Shown here: one piece after another, positions 11,401-23,279 of the stretch
Numbering within the stretch: position 1 is the first letter of the stretch
Layout of the letters: every line of letters begins with the position of its first letter
NCBI GenBank assembly: GCA_032622095.1
Contig: CP136067.1
Location: 180,270,556 to 180,334,555 of the forward strand
Source of the DNA: Siphonodentalium dalli
Taxonomy: Eukaryota > Mollusca > Scaphopoda > Gadilida > Siphonodentaliidae
DNA: 64,000 nt
Direction: 5' to 3'
Program-made: the position numbers and the translations under genes
Notes under the pieces: generated by a model
What the model was told of the DNA's origin: nothing
The model's database searches: none
What the model saw: the letters and a program-made list of their open reading frames with translations, nothing else

Positions 11401-12060
11401 ATTATATCTTAGCTTCATGAAAATATATACATTTTACTAGATTAGTAATGTGAATTTGCAACAAATTCGAAGCTACTGGTTTTACGTCTGGGACAAATTT
11501 TTGGGGGGGGGTATACTTTTTAGGGCGCTATAAAATAAATTGCTCAAGGCTGACAGATGGCCGGCCGATAAAATCTTGATGTCGGATACCTGAATTTACA
11601 AAATCCGCAGAGAAAAAAACTTTATACGCGATAACACGCATTCGTGAATTCCGGGGGTTTGGCGACTGATCATTTTAATTTGACCAATCATATTCTACGA
11701 TAACTGCAACAGATACACCGGTTTACTTAAACACATCACAACACTGTCCCAAAAGCAAAAACAGCGAGCGTTGCGTATTTTCCCGATAGCTGTCGAGCCA
11801 ATATTTACAATACAGTTTTAATATGGTTAATTTACTAATTATACTGTTTATGGTAAACTCTGAACGTAAAATAATTAAAGTTGCACATATTGTTTGGAAC
11901 TTTGATTCTGCAAACCTCAAATATTTATTACACACCATCAACCACTTCAGCTGTTTTAGTACGGGACATTTAAAGTTATTCTGAAGGAAACAAATAGTCC
12001 ATTGTTTTTATCACCATTATTGTAGCTAAAGAAAGCAAATTTGCGGTCAAAGATATGTCA
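11400..12060. other. Gene-free stretch, nothing recognised
   Basis: Contains a G9 run near 11503 and short frames without motifs. No tandem or inverted structure is seen. Confidence 0.4.
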
Positions 12061-12061
12061 A

Positions 12062-12270
12062 GGTAGAAATTAATATCACTGCTTCGTCTTGCTGTTAAGT
12101 TGAAAGGTGCCTAAAAAAAATTGTCCCAACACAATATGTGCCTTTAAATATTTCCGAAAGACACTGGTAAAAAGTAGGCCAGGTTATGGCAGAGACCGCT
12201 CTTCTTGTCCTGGATCGAGAGCATGAACGAGTGCGTGTATAATGACTTTTCTTTTTTGTTATTCTCTGTT
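12062..12270 (-). repeat. Dispersed repeat family A, copy 1
   Basis: The reverse complement of this segment matches 21710-21905. Shared blocks include 'agaataacaa', 'catgctctc', 'ctctgccat', 'ggcctacttt', 'tttaaaggcaca' and 'acaattttt'. Identity is moderate, so these are two old copies of one interspersed repeat. Nothing coding is recognised in either. Confidence 0.7.
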
Positions 12271-12585
12271 CACAATAAAAAAAAGTTATGTGGGTCTTCG
12301 ATGGCGGTTGATAAGATATATCGGTCCATGATCGGGCAATAGACTGCCACAAGCTATGGCGAACCTGGATCGAGTCCCATAAATATGGAATGCAATGATT
12401 ATTGGATGCCTGTAACTCGATAAGGTGGTCATTTGCTTACCAGGATGTTTCCACGTGTACATGATTTACCAGTGAAATTAACCTCCGGTCTTTCCAACAT
12501 CAGTAAATCTGACAGCACAATGAAATCAATGATATGGATTAACGATTGAAGCGGTGATAACCCACAATAAACTAAACGAGTAAAG

Positions 12586-12655
12586 GTCACGTGGACCACC
12601 TTGTAAAGACAGGAATCTGGTCACGTGAACCACCTTGTAATGACAGGAATCTGAA
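12586..12655. repeat. 34-bp tandem duplication
   Basis: Two adjacent copies of 'ggtcacgtggaccaccttgt' followed by 'aa.gacaggaatct' with two mismatches. The first copy contains a CACGTG E-box hexamer and the second CACGTGA. Any regulatory meaning is speculative. Confidence 0.85.
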
Positions 12656-12880
12656 CATGACGAATTTCGACGTTAATTTTGTAACGATAGTCTCAGGGGA
12701 GCTAGGATCAATTATGATTTTACGTCCGTGAAGCATGTGTTCAATAGGCGGTCATCATAAACATGCCCGCGTGTCAGATACAGTCAGTAGCTCTGGTCAT
12801 ATTGCAGGACCTCGGTACACAAGCTGATGAAAGATGGGTAGTCTCCTGGGACGATGGTCGATCATTTTCTCTTGTATTTT

Positions 12881-13035
12881 AACCCTTTATTTTCTAAATG
12901 CATTATCCCACCCAGTAATAGAAACATATATTGGAATGGTCTATTATTAATCTGGAGGGGAGTTTTGGTATAATAAGCAGACGACAGATAATAAATTTAT
13001 TGTAGGGAAACGTTCAGATTATAACCGCGGAAATC
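12881..13035 (+). mobile_element. TTAACCCTTT-ended element fragment (family D)
   Basis: The segment begins TTAACCCTTTATTTTCTA and continues with 'attatcccac.ca.taata' and 'atatattggaatgg'. It matches the reverse complement of 48026-48108. The downstream part ('gcagacgacag', 'agggaaa.gttcaga') matches 51510-51600. Only the left end seems intact. The TTAA/CCCTT end suggests piggyBac-like target choice, but no transposase is present. Confidence 0.6.
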
Positions 13036-13039
13036 CCGT

Positions 13040-14265
13040 GTAGATCGAATATAGGTCCGATTGAACAAACAATCGTTGAAGATGAATTTCACTCTATAAT
13101 GAAATGCCCCTAAAATGCTGTTTTAGAACTGAACTTTGTAGGGTGATGAATTTGGAATATAATTGACTTAGCTCTATGGCAGAGCGTCAGGAAATCACAT
13201 TAATCATCAATTATGAAAAACCAGATTATTTTTATAAAATATGTAACTTAAATAAATAAATAACAGTTATGTATAGCGTAAAATCCACCGAATTGCTCTA
13301 AAACGCTTGACAGGTTGAACATAAAATACAATTGCAGACATAAGATATACCAAAAACAATAAAACAGAAAAAACTATATGCACCTTATACAATTAGAGTA
13401 CACAGATCTAGAGTAACAGAACATTATTTAAAAATTCACAATTAATATAGTAGTGATAACAGGCTATGCTAAAAATAATAATAATAACTGCGAAAGGGTA
13501 AAACGTGGAGGACAGGAAACAATAAAATACTAAAATAAATTGCAATAACAGGTTGAAAAAAAAAATCAAATAAAAAATAACCAGTGATGATAAGATTTTG
13601 AAGCCGCTAAAATGACAGTGTAAAGTATTCAATACTGAGGACTAGTGAGCAGCGTGGTATTGATTTGGCGATATTATACGTTGGTCGATGATCGCAAACA
13701 GTGACTGGTATGTATAGTAATATTCACTCAAATTGGTAGCTTCTTATATATACATTTATACAGTGGTTTTCATTTTTAAATTTTACGCGTCATAAATATA
13801 CCTTTCTAAATCCAAATTGTTGTTATATTACTTATACTTATTATTGTTTTGTGTTGCATACTACCATACATGGTGTTTTATGCTAAGTTATGTTATCGGA
13901 GCTTGTCGTGATTAGAACCAGATTCGCCACGGCTGGGTGGCTAATGTTGTCCTAGTGCGACGTGTATAGTTTACCAAAGGTGCCCCTTATAGACCGCATA
14001 ACTATACCCATTGATTACGCGCACCGCGTGTATACTAATGTAGAGATTCTTGCTTCGCCTTGGCGCGTGGGGGTATTATTTATAGAACTGGGAATTTTGG
14101 GAGGATTAAAAGTCGAACTGCGAACCGGAGGCCGATTCCGGTAAAAGGTGTAGTTGGGAATTTCAATTTTGTTTATTGTCCTTTCCATTATTACGTCAAT
14201 CATTTTGAGTTTTGGTTTGTGACAAGCTATGTCAATTACAAATAAAAGAAATGAAAAAGATAATT
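13040..14265. other. AT-rich gene-free stretch
   Basis: AT-rich sequence. No motif-bearing frame, tandem array or long inverted repeat is visible. A slightly more GC-rich patch lies near 13910-14140, with overlapping 60-codon frames I do not recognise. Confidence 0.4.
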
Positions 14266-14267
14266 TG

Positions 14268-14660
14268 TAACTTTTATAGACAGTTTTCGTTCTGCAGCCC
14301 ACTGGTGGTTGTGGTCGGAGACGACCGATTCGGCCGCCGGTTCGTTAATTAGGTGCTGGTTGTTATTGTTATTTTAACGGAATGCTGAGTTGGTCATTCG
14401 CGAAACCAATATATTTTACAACCGAATCATTTGTAATGCTCTATTTTTATCAAGCTTTCGGCCCTATCTGGACCATCCTCAGGACAATAATTTGTAAGTC
14501 TTATATTTCAACTTTTATAGACATTTTTCGTTCTGCAGCACACTGATGGTTGTGGTCGGAGACGACCGAGTCGGCCGCCGGTTCGTTAATTAGGTGCTGG
14601 TTTTTATTGTTATTTTAACGGAATTCTGAGTTGGTCATTCGCGAAACCAATATATTTTAT
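14268..14660. repeat. Two 150-bp direct repeats, 240 bp apart
   Basis: 14268-14420 and 14508-14660 share about 95% identity, from 'acttttatagaca' through 'gtggtcggagacgaccga' and 'gttcgttaattaggtgctgg' to 'cgcgaaaccaatatatttta'. The spacer carries 'tcaagctttcggccctat' and 'tggaccatcctcagga'. Close direct repeats flanking a short spacer could be a truncated satellite or the terminal repeats of a tiny retroelement. I looked for a hammerhead ribozyme core and did not find an intact one. Confidence 0.8.
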
Positions 14661-14719
14661 ATTCTATAATTACAATCATGGGTATATAGTATATGATCTT
14701 GAGCGCGTTACCATTTCTG

Positions 14720-15680
14720 ACATTGGTTGTCTTGATAAACACTGTGGCGGGAATTCATTGGACGTCTCGTGGGAGTTGTTCTGGTCATGGTCTTCAATTA
14801 TATCAAGTCAAACTACACGCATGCAGTGCCATTTAATGTTTCAATTAATCTGCGAAGCCAGGACCCAGTGTTACAGTTTGATATCGAGTTGCAGATGCCT
14901 AATCCCGCACTGATCTCGTATTCGTGATCACGAGATCAAGATTAAACGCTTCCGCCCCGAAGAACAAACCCACGTGGCAGAAGCGACGTGATTATTATAG
15001 AGCAGTAACATTAGCTCTGGCTATACTCTGATATTGCAGCATTTCGTGTTGGCGTTGTTGCGTGCTGGGACGTCTCACCTCTCATCAATATAAAGATGCA
15101 GATGCGTAATCTCTAGTTTGTCTCATATTCGTGATCACGAAATTGAGATTATATGGTCCGCTCCGATGAACACACCCGCGTAACAGAAGATAAGGTCGCC
15201 GGTCACGATACAGTACATGTATGTAGCAGTGGTTTTCACAACGATAATATTATATCACTTAAGTAAACACGCTGGTGTTGGGTGCATGGGCGTATTGTGG
15301 GAGTATATTTCTTGTCACGGTCATGTTGTCTTCATCAAGTCAAACTACACTCAGCGTATGCTGATGCTTTGAATGATGTTGTAGTTAAGCAAAAGAAATC
15401 TACTTTCCAGTTTAATTTCAAGTTGCAGATGCACAATGCCTTGACGTCTCTTGTGAATTTTTCTGGTCATTTTCATCTGGTCTTCAAGTATCAAGTCAAT
15501 TTACACGCTGCGCCATCTATATGATGTTAACGCTTCGTATCAATGCACAATATCATCTCAGTCTCGTATTCACGAGATTAGGATTATACATTTGATATGG
15601 ATCAGCATCAAATAAGACACACATGCATGTGCCAAACAAGGTACACGTACGGTTATTGTAAAGCAGTGACCTTCGTGAAA
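14720..15680. repeat. Three diverged tandem units of 240-400 bp
   Basis: Each unit holds 'tggacgtctc' or a variant, 'tcaagtcaaactacac', 'agttgcagatgc..aat' and a hairpin-like 'tattcgtgatcacgaga' block. Each ends in 'gtggcagaagc' or similar and '..gagcagt..'. The hairpin blocks fall near 14918, 15127 and 15568. Units differ by large indels. This is an old satellite-like array with no coding content. Confidence 0.65.
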
Positions 15681-15689
15681 AAATCGTCT

Positions 15690-16365
15690 ATTGTCGGCGG
15701 GGATGTTGAGGAACGCTCAATTTCCTGACCCCAAATCTATCATTGTCGCCTGCGAACGAACTGCCTAAACATTAAATATGACCTGTTTTGCAATCATCTG
15801 AATAATAGTCCATTTTGCGATTGTGCAGAATTGGAAACTGCCGAGCACTTCTTACTCCGCTGTCCTCATATTCGAGCTTGAAAGAGTCCGTTCTTTAGTT
15901 AATCTAATTACGAACTTGGAAGTCAAAATATTAATGTATGGGTCTATAGATATATCTGATACCAAAATGCCGACATATCATCAACAAAAGTTCATCGACG
16001 ATACCAAACGATTTAACTGACATAATATGGTTATGAAATGTAATTCGTGAACCAAAAGCCTAAACAAAATTGTGCTCTCGTTTACTCATGCATGCCAGAG
16101 ATGTGATTGTGTGGCCAGGGGGTGGACATGCAGAAATTGGCCACGGTGTATACATTTACATGGAGCTTGCGGGTGCTTGCGGAACAGGCAATCCATCATT
16201 GAGACGCAATCAAACCATGATGCAATATATATATTTACCAAGGAAATGGTCACCTATAAGCCTTTGGCTTACTGCCAAATCCTTTTCTCTAATATTGAAT
16301 TGTTAATGTCCTTATATTATGTATTATATGTGCTATTCTTGAGAATAAAAATTGTTTACCCTAAT
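15690..16365 (+). pseudogene. LINE reverse-transcriptase C-terminus and 3' end (5'-truncated)
   Basis: From about 15729 one frame reads CRLRTNCLN, then FCDCAELETAEHFLLRCPHI. This is the Cys-rich C-terminal segment (C-x-C...E-x-x-E-H-x-L-x-x-C) that follows the RT domain in CR1/L2-like non-LTR elements. That frame stops at 15879. Translation resumes in the next frame with FELERVRSLV and ends ILMYGSIDIS...FIDDTKRFN at 16018, matching the usual '..LLYG......F.....FI..SKRF' ending. One frameshift therefore breaks the ORF. The 3' region to about 16365 ends in 'gagaataaaaattg', with a polyadenylation hexamer. The 5' part is missing, as is normal for truncated LINE insertions. Clade assignment is from motif style only. 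Confidence 0.75.
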
Positions 16366-16369
16366 TGAC

Positions 16370-17395
16370 CCCACCATGTAGGAGGCGTTCAAACAACGCA
16401 CAACGCGCCAAGTAAACAGTTAGTATTGGTTTGTCTATATGACATAACAGTGGTGCGGTTGTTAGTGCTGTCTGAGACAAATATAGACATGTGTATTATT
16501 GGTCCCAGGTGCTGTCCTCCTAAATCGTCGATTTCTATGAATATAGGTGATTAGAAATTTCTGCATCAAGCAATTATTTGTTTTTATTGTTTCTCACGAG
16601 ATGGGATGAGCCAATTGTGTCAGGTTATACAGTGTTCATATGAAATCAACATTTTTTCCCTTGCATCTGTCGGCGTATAGAAGTGTCTGAAGCGAAGAGA
16701 AATTATACTGCTAGTAATAGTATAAGCATAGCATAGTTTGACAAATATATACTTTGGCATTCTATATGCCGAGAGATGCATCAAAAACGACGTTAATTTC
16801 TTATAATTACGACAATCCGCATAAATTAGTTGGTGATTAAACTAATTTTATGAAGAAACAACATTAAAAACACCAAATAGTAAAACTACCCTTGTGATAA
16901 TTGTGTCTGGACTTTTAACGGACATTTGGTCGAAAATAAATTGGGCGACCGACCGGAAGTTTGTAAAATACACACAATTTACAGCGATAAACTAAACAAA
17001 AGCACCCGTAATCTATTAAACTATACTTGCTGGATAAACTTCATTGTATTTAAAACTGTTCCAGAACATCTATTGTCATTAACACACTCAGAGTCGATAG
17101 AAATTCCGGTGTTCCTAAACTTCCAGACCGAATTTGCGGTATCCGATTACAAACTCGAAATTACAACAAACGCTATAGTTGTCACATTTCAAGCTCTCCT
17201 GATCAATGTCATATTAATATTGACATGAAGCTGGAGAAATGTTAACACTAATAGTGGCATATTTATGTAATATACTCCTTTATCCCCAACTAAAGTATCG
17301 AATTTCAGTTTCACTGGTCAGTCTTATTTCTTTTTTTCGCGGTATGGTGACTATGGATGTGTTTACGAAATGACGTCACTGTGGATTCGCCCAAT
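16370..17395. other. Gene-free stretch, nothing recognised
   Basis: A 100-codon plus frame (16926-17228) has unremarkable composition and no motif, and I do not call it. No repeats are noticed. Confidence 0.35.
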
Positions 17396-17397
17396 TT

Positions 17398-18087
17398 CTC
17401 CAAGAATAATGCGGACACACGTACCACAGTAGCGATGGCATAGTAGGTGTGACAATTTATTATGGTGGAGTATGGTGACAATTGGTCCGTCATAATTCTG
17501 TGCCATAGCTAGACATGTCGCCCGCTGATTTTCCGCACAATGAGTCGACTGGACCAATTAACCATTCCTTTTCACCAAGGTTGATCTCTACTCATTACGT
17601 TTTGCTAAATTGTATTCACTACGATATATATAACTGCACGATAGATCGTCCAGAATTGTGTTTGGCCGTGGCCTTGTGGCAATTCCTCTTTGACTCACAT
17701 ATCATTATTGTGGTACGTTTTTTTATACGTATGATCTCAATGCATGCATGTTTATCTACTTATATTAATTTCATTAGTAAGAACAATCATGGCTGTTGAT
17801 ATGGGTTATTCATTAAGGTATCAAGTGGACGTGTGTGTTAGCATGCAAAATATAACACTGCGTGTTGAGTAAAGATCAACATCGACAAAACATTCAGGTA
17901 GATACACCCTTGAGAGATCGACCGTCGCTGGCAGAGCTTGGTAGACTCATTGTGCGAATTTGCAGAGGGCGACATGTCTTGCTATGGTAAATTAATTATG
18001 ACAACCAATTGTCACCAAACTCCACCATAATAAATTGTAATACCTACTATGCCATCGCTACTGGGGTACGTGTGTCCGCAGCCTATC
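17398..18087. repeat. Inverted repeat with about 145-bp arms
   Basis: 17398-17545 ('atgcggacacacgtacc', 'gtagcgatggcatagtaggt', 'acaatttattatggtggag', 'gctagacatgtcgccc', 'cgcacaatgagtcgac') reappears as reverse complement at 17944-18085, at about 85-90% identity. The spacer is about 395 bp. It is probably a decayed foldback or TIR element. The spacer shows no transposase motif. Confidence 0.8.
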
Positions 18088-18574
18088 ACTGCGCCCACTA
18101 TCGACTAATTGAGATTGTCGCTACCAAGGGCATTGACAAATCAAATGTACGCATTTAAGCGATAGCGAATGTAGTTTAATTGTGCCTGAATTTCAAGTGA
18201 TTATCATAACCGAAAGACAAAACAGAATTGGTAGAGAGATGTGCAGGAATATACAATTAACTGGTTAAGATAAACCCCATGTCGGCCGACTGAATTTAAC
18301 GACGTCAAAATACTCGCGCCTCAAGCTCCATGCAGAGTTCAGTCCCCTACGCAGAACTTACCACTGCTTGCACCTACACGTAATGTGAAGAAATGTCACA
18401 TTTATTTATTTGGGATGTTTGTAGGTTACAATTCATTCTGCATTGTTCTGAGAAACTGAACTGCCCATATTCATTTGAAAATTGTCTAGATCAAGCAAGA
18501 ATGAATTGTAACTGACAAAACACTTCAATAAATGAAAGTGTCAATGACACTGTAGCTCAACTTGGAAAGGGAAT

Positions 18575-20130
18575 AATTTCATGTGTTACAGTCAATGGAG
18601 TGATTAGGAATGTGTAAAGGCCTAGTTATGCAAAGAGTAAAATCCAAGATGGCCACTGGCAGCCATGTTTTTTTGCTGAATGAACCCAAAAAGACTCGTT
18701 TCCATTACAAGTCATTGTTAACATCAATCACAAATTTCATGATGATCCGAAAAGAGATACGACCTGTAGCTTGTGTCAAAGAATTTAGTCATGTAAAGAG
18801 TAAAATCCAAGATGGCCACTGTAGGCCATGTTTTTGTGTCGAATCACCCCAAAATGACTTCTTCCTATCTACATGGCAATGTCAAAAACCATGACAAATT
18901 TCATAATGATCCGACCAAAGCTATGACCTGTAGCCTGTGCCAAAGGATTTAGTCATACAAAGAGTAAAATCCAAGATGGCTGCTGGCGCCATGTTTTTTT
19001 TGGCCGAACAACCCCAAAATGACTCGTTCCCATCTATATGTCAATATTAACATCAATTACAAATTTCATGATGATCAGACGAACAGTACGACCTGTAGCC
19101 TGTGCTAATGGATTGAATTTTAAAATCCAAGATGGCCGCTGGCGGACACGTTTTTTTGCCGAATGACCCCAAAATGACTCGTTCCCATTTACGTGTTATT
19201 GTTAACATCCGTGACAAATTTTATGATGATCAGACTAAAAGGTACGACCTGTAGCCTGTGCTAAAGATTTAGTCATACAAAGAGTAAAATCCAAGATGGC
19301 TGCTGGCGGCCATGTTTTTTGGCCGATTGACCCCAAAATTAATCGTTCCCATCTACATGTCAATATTAACATCCATGACAAATTTCATGATGATCAGACG
19401 AACAGTACGACTTGTAGTCCGTGCTAATGGATTGAATTTTGAAATCAAAGATGGCCGTTGGCGGCCATGTTTTTTGTCCGATTGACCCCAAAATGACTCG
19501 TTCCCATCTGCATTCCAATTTCAACAGCCATGACATATTTCATGATGATCAGACTAAAGGTACGACCTGTAGCCCGTGCTAACGGATTTAGTCATACAAA
19601 GAGTAAATTCCAAGATGGCTGCTGGCGGCCATGTTTTTTGGTCGAATGACCCCCAAAAATGACTCGTTCCCATCTACATGTCAATATTAACATCCATGAC
19701 AAATTTTATGATGATCAGACTAAAGGTACGACCTGTAGCCCGTGCTAAATGATTTAGTCATACAAAGAGTAAAATCCAAGATCGCTGCTGGCGGCCATGT
19801 TTTTTGGCCGAATGACCCCAAAATTACTCGTTCCCATCTTCATGTCAATATTAACATCCATGACAAATTTCTGTAGCCCGTGCTAATGGATTGAATTTTG
19901 AAATCTAAGATGGCCACTGGCAGCCATGTTTTTTTTTCAGAATGACCCCAAAATGAATCATTCCGGTCTAAATGTTGATGTCAACAGCTATGACAAATTT
20001 CATAATGATCCGATCAAAGGTACGACATGTAGCCTGTATTGTTGACGCATCACGTACACACACGCACATACGGACGACGGACGACAAAGCCATGGCAATA
20101 GCTCAAACTTTACAAAGTAAAGTTGAGCTA
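18575..20130 (+). repeat. Satellite-like array, about 9 units of 155-165 bp
   Basis: 'aaaatccaagatggc' recurs near 18638, 18802, 18966, 19121, 19286, 19440, 19604, 19767 and 19903. Each unit continues 'ctggcggccatgtttttt', 'gaatgaccccaaaatgact', 'cgttcccatctacatgtc', 'catgacaaatttcatgatga' and 'tacgacctgtagcc.gtgct'. The array opens with 'cagtcaatggag.gattagg' (also at 7525). It closes with 'acggacgacggacgacaaag' and 'gccatggcaatagctc'. The ends behave like element termini, so it is probably a transposable element whose interior amplified. Confidence 0.9.
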
Positions 20131-20198
20131 AAAATGTTAGATTTAATTAAGAAAATATACATGCCGACAGTGTCCAGACATAGCGTAGCGAGGGCACG

Positions 20199-20761
20199 GG
20201 GGAGAACTGCGACGTGAGGATCGGTGGCATTCCGATAAAGAGACGGTGGAATTCCGATAAAGAGATGGTGGAAATCCGATAAACGAGACGGTTCGCTTTC
20301 GGCGACAAACGAGATTTTCTTCGTGTTTGGGCATTCAAACGGAATTGCCGTGACAAATCAGGTTTCATATCATCATATCGTTATTTAAGTTACTAATATC
20401 CATCAAAATCTAGACGATACAGTGACTAAAACCAAGAGAATAGCCATTTAAAAGTCACGCGACGGTTCGTTTTCCGATAAAAGACACGCGACGGTTCGTT
20501 TTTTATCGGAAACGAACCGTCTCGTGACTTTTAAATGGCGATTCTATTGGTTTTACTCACTGTAGCGTCTAGATTTTGATGGATATTAGTAACTAAAATA
20601 ACGATATGATGATATGAAACCTGATTTGTCACGGCAATTCCGCTTGAATGCCCAAACACGAAGAAAATCTCGTTTGTCGCCGAAAGCGAACCGTCTCGTT
20701 TATCGGATTTCCACCGTCTCTTTATCGGAATGCCACTGATCCTCACGTCGCAGTTCTCCCC
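20199..20761. repeat. Palindromic element, about 270-bp arms
   Basis: The left arm begins 'ggggagaactgcgacgtgag' and the right arm ends with its complement at 20761. Shared blocks include 'cgagacggttcgctttcgg', 'gggcattcaaacggaattgc', 'atatcatcatatcgttattt' and 'atccatcaaaatctaga'. The centre near 20470-20510 carries three 'acggttcgtttt' copies. The left arm has one extra 'aattccgataaagagatggtgg'-type unit. Identity is about 93-95%. No open frame spans it, and it can form a very long hairpin. Confidence 0.92.
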
Positions 20762-20769
20762 ACGTGGAG

Positions 20770-21063
20770 GCAGGCAATTCTTCGAGGATTGTCCACTTAT
20801 AAATGGACAATCGGTACCTAAAATGGTCATTAATAAATGGACAATCCAACCACGCGTGGCACGCGAGCTTGGGATTGTCCACTAAATGAAGACATGTTTT
20901 GTTAATCCTGCATGAAGGGCAATAACTCTATAAATAATGTTAATTTGCTAAATAACAGTGATTTGTATGAGAAGAAGTGTTTTTGACGAAATAACGGATA
21001 TATTTGAAGAAGAGTTTTTGACGAAATAACGGAAATATTCGAAGAAGTGTTTTTAAAGAGCGT
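20770..21063 (-). repeat. Family G copy 1 (minus)
   Basis: The reverse complement matches 35465-35825. It shows 'gaacaattcttcgaatattt'-type repeats (two 'acgaaataacgga.atatt' units), 'agtaaattaacatt', 'gtggacaatccc' and 'cgcgtgccacgcgtggttgg'. A short inner palindrome, 'ggattgtccacttataaatg' with 'gacaatc', is present. It abuts the palindrome at 20761. Confidence 0.85.
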
Positions 21064-21151
21064 ACCCCAAAACTCCCCCAAGCCCACTCAGCCAATGGAA
21101 GAATTTGACTTATATTTCACAAAAGTTGATCTGTTGTGGTGTTGCAAATTT

Positions 21152-21356
21152 CTCATACAAATCTTCGTCATTTATTAAAGGTACATTCTTTATAGAGTTA
21201 TTACCCTTCAGATTTAATATGAAGCTAACATGCACGATTATCTATATATGTCGTGATTTAGTGGACAATCGCAAGCTCGCTTGCCACGCGTGGTCGGATT
21301 GTCCATTTATTAACGACCATTTTAGGTACCGATTGTCCATTTATAAGTGGACAATC
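21152..21356 (+). repeat. Family G copy 2 (plus), facing copy 1
   Basis: The segment matches 35605-35815 in the same orientation: 'ctcatacaaatc', 'tatagagttatt.ccc', 'tatgtcgtgatttagtggac', 'gccacgcgtggt' and 'ttataagtggacaatc'. With copy 1 it forms an inverted pair around 21064-21151. Two facing family G insertions, or a palindromic parent element, would explain this. Confidence 0.85.
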
Positions 21357-21709
21357 TTATGCGCATTAGGTGGTGGAGGGGACTGAACTCGGTTTTGCAG
21401 ATTGCTCGTGCCTTAGCGATATGCAATGTGTGAAAATATGTTGGGATGGATGTTGGCTTCTACGACGCAACGATTAGACACGGCTCGTAAAACGCATGGT
21501 TGTCGCGATATATTTCTGTACCTCTCTGAAAATATTTGCGTTGTTTTGGGGGAAGAGTATATCAGTTGTGATGTCACAAGTATCACTTATGGGTTCGGAA
21601 AGAGAGTTTCTTGCGTTCGTTGTCCTCCAATTCTCCACACGAGCAATACGGATAATCTGCAATGAAGTTTGAATATTTATCGTAGTTTTTGTTTGTTTTT
21701 TTTATTTTT

Positions 21710-21905
21710 GATTGAGAAAGAAGAATAACAACAGAGGAAGTGACAAAATACATTCACGCATTCATGCTCTCAGTCCAAGACATGGAAGATTTTCGCTCTG
21801 CCATGGCCTACTTTCTTACCTGTGACATGCAGTTAGAAAAATTTTAAAGGCACACAAAGTGTTCGGACAATTTTAACAAAGACCGTTCAACTTAAAGGCA
21901 CGGGC
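21710..21905 (+). repeat. Dispersed repeat family A, copy 2
   Basis: Reverse-complement match to 12062-12270 (see copy 1). It ends in 'ttcaacttaaaggcac', as copy 1 does in mirror image. The two copies define an element of about 200 bp without coding content. Confidence 0.7.
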
Positions 21906-22135
21906 GGCGTTCATTGCAGAAATATTAATATTTGTTCAAATCGCCATCAACAGAAGGAATATTAAAAAATATATAGTTTTGTTCATATGCCAAACATAAT
22001 CAGCGCGTAAATAGTATATTGTCGTCAAGGCGTACGGTGGTGTACGTAAACAAGAACCTGCTCGTGTTACAGAAGTTTTGCTTCTGTTTACATAATACAG
22101 CGTAATTCTATTGGTTAATCACACACAAATGATAT

Positions 22136-22230
22136 AAACGCTCTTAATTATTTCCATATCAGGAAAACAGTAACAAATAACGCTCTTGATGTTTACCATA
22201 TCCAGATCTAAAGAAAAGCCAGGTTCTGTA
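22136..22230 (+). repeat. Family H block (degenerate, doubled)
   Basis: 'ataaacgctctt' then 'atttccatatcagga' (22134-22165) matches the family H consensus seen best at 31061-31098 and 52362-52402. A second, weaker block, 'aacgctcttgatgtttacca', follows at 22176. Confidence 0.55.
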
Positions 22231-22604
22231 ACGTTTTTTACTTTTGTTAACATAACAAAGGAAAAACGTTTGACAATAACATACCGTATATGCCATATTT
22301 CTGATTGGTATAAGAACAAGGTCTGTCTATATTTTTATATGTCTATATTCTTGATATATTTTTGCCCGAAGTGGACTTTTAAAATATTTACATTGTTTAC
22401 ATTGCTACAGTTCAGTCTCAACTAACGTCTGAGTTTCTCGACTGAAAGCTTCACAGTTGTGTTGGGGGACTTTTTTATTAGGGTTTCGTGACTTTGTAAA
22501 GGATTATAGCGATATATTTGTATATTGTTCCAGCAGTTTATATAAAATTTAATTCTTTTTTTAAATTAATCTTATATTACATGAACCCTCATCAAAGGCG
22601 TTGG

Positions 22605-22742
22605 GTCCATTTAACTTTGTTTACTGAAACCATAGAACGCTCCATATTGTGTCTAAGTGATAGGGAAAGTACGTGACGGTCCCTTTAACTGTGTTTACTG
22701 AAGCCATACAACGCTCCACATTAGGAAGGTACGTGACGGAAA
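22605..22742. repeat. Tandem duplication of about 70 bp
   Basis: 'tttaactttgtttactgaa' with 'ccata.aacgctcca' ending 'gtacgtgacgg' occurs twice in a row, with a small indel. It is a local duplication without coding content. Confidence 0.85.
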
Positions 22743-22818
22743 TAAGGGTCTTAAGTTAGCAGCACCTTAAGTAGTATTATACAGCTATGATGAAGACGGT
22801 GATACTGATGGTGATTAC

Positions 22819-22852
<34 letters not shown>

Positions 22853-23037
22853 GTTATTATTATTATTATTATAATTTATTATTATTATATATGCCTTTAT
22901 TACCGACGACGACGGTGGTGATGATTTATATGATACTACTGAAGATGACAATGTAGACAATTATGAGGATATGCACATAGAGTACTTTTGATGATGGCGA
23001 TGACGATTATAACGATGCTGATGCTGGTGGTAATGGC

Positions 23038-23107
<70 letters not shown>

Positions 23108-23160
23108 AAGATGATGATGATGAATATGATTATGATGATGATGATGATGATGATGCCGGC
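22819..23160. repeat. (GAT)n and (TTA)n microsatellite cluster
   Basis: A GAT run spans 22819-22850, followed by TTA repeats to about 22885. A run of about 23 GAT spans 23038-23106, with a further imperfect run to 23155. Frames here translate to poly-Met or poly-His and are artefacts of the repeat. Confidence 0.97.
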
Positions 23161-23279
23161 GATAATGCTAATGGTGATGATGATGTTGATGATTCTTATA
23201 TTTTTGTTGTATTTTGTGTTATTGTGTTATCAAATTCTCATATTGCGTATATTGTGTCTGATCAATAAACCATTACATT

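Noticed and set aside
14268-14660. Hammerhead ribozyme in the direct repeats
   Set aside because: 'ctgagttggtcattcgcgaaac' is suggestive, but the CUGANGA core is not intact and stem II does not pair.
16926-17228. 100-codon frame as a gene
   Set aside because: No motif, no splice or promoter context, and ordinary composition for chance frames here.
18575-20050. CRISPR array
   Set aside because: Regular spacing only superficially resembles one. The units of about 160 bp repeat along their entire length with no unique spacers, and the genome is eukaryotic.
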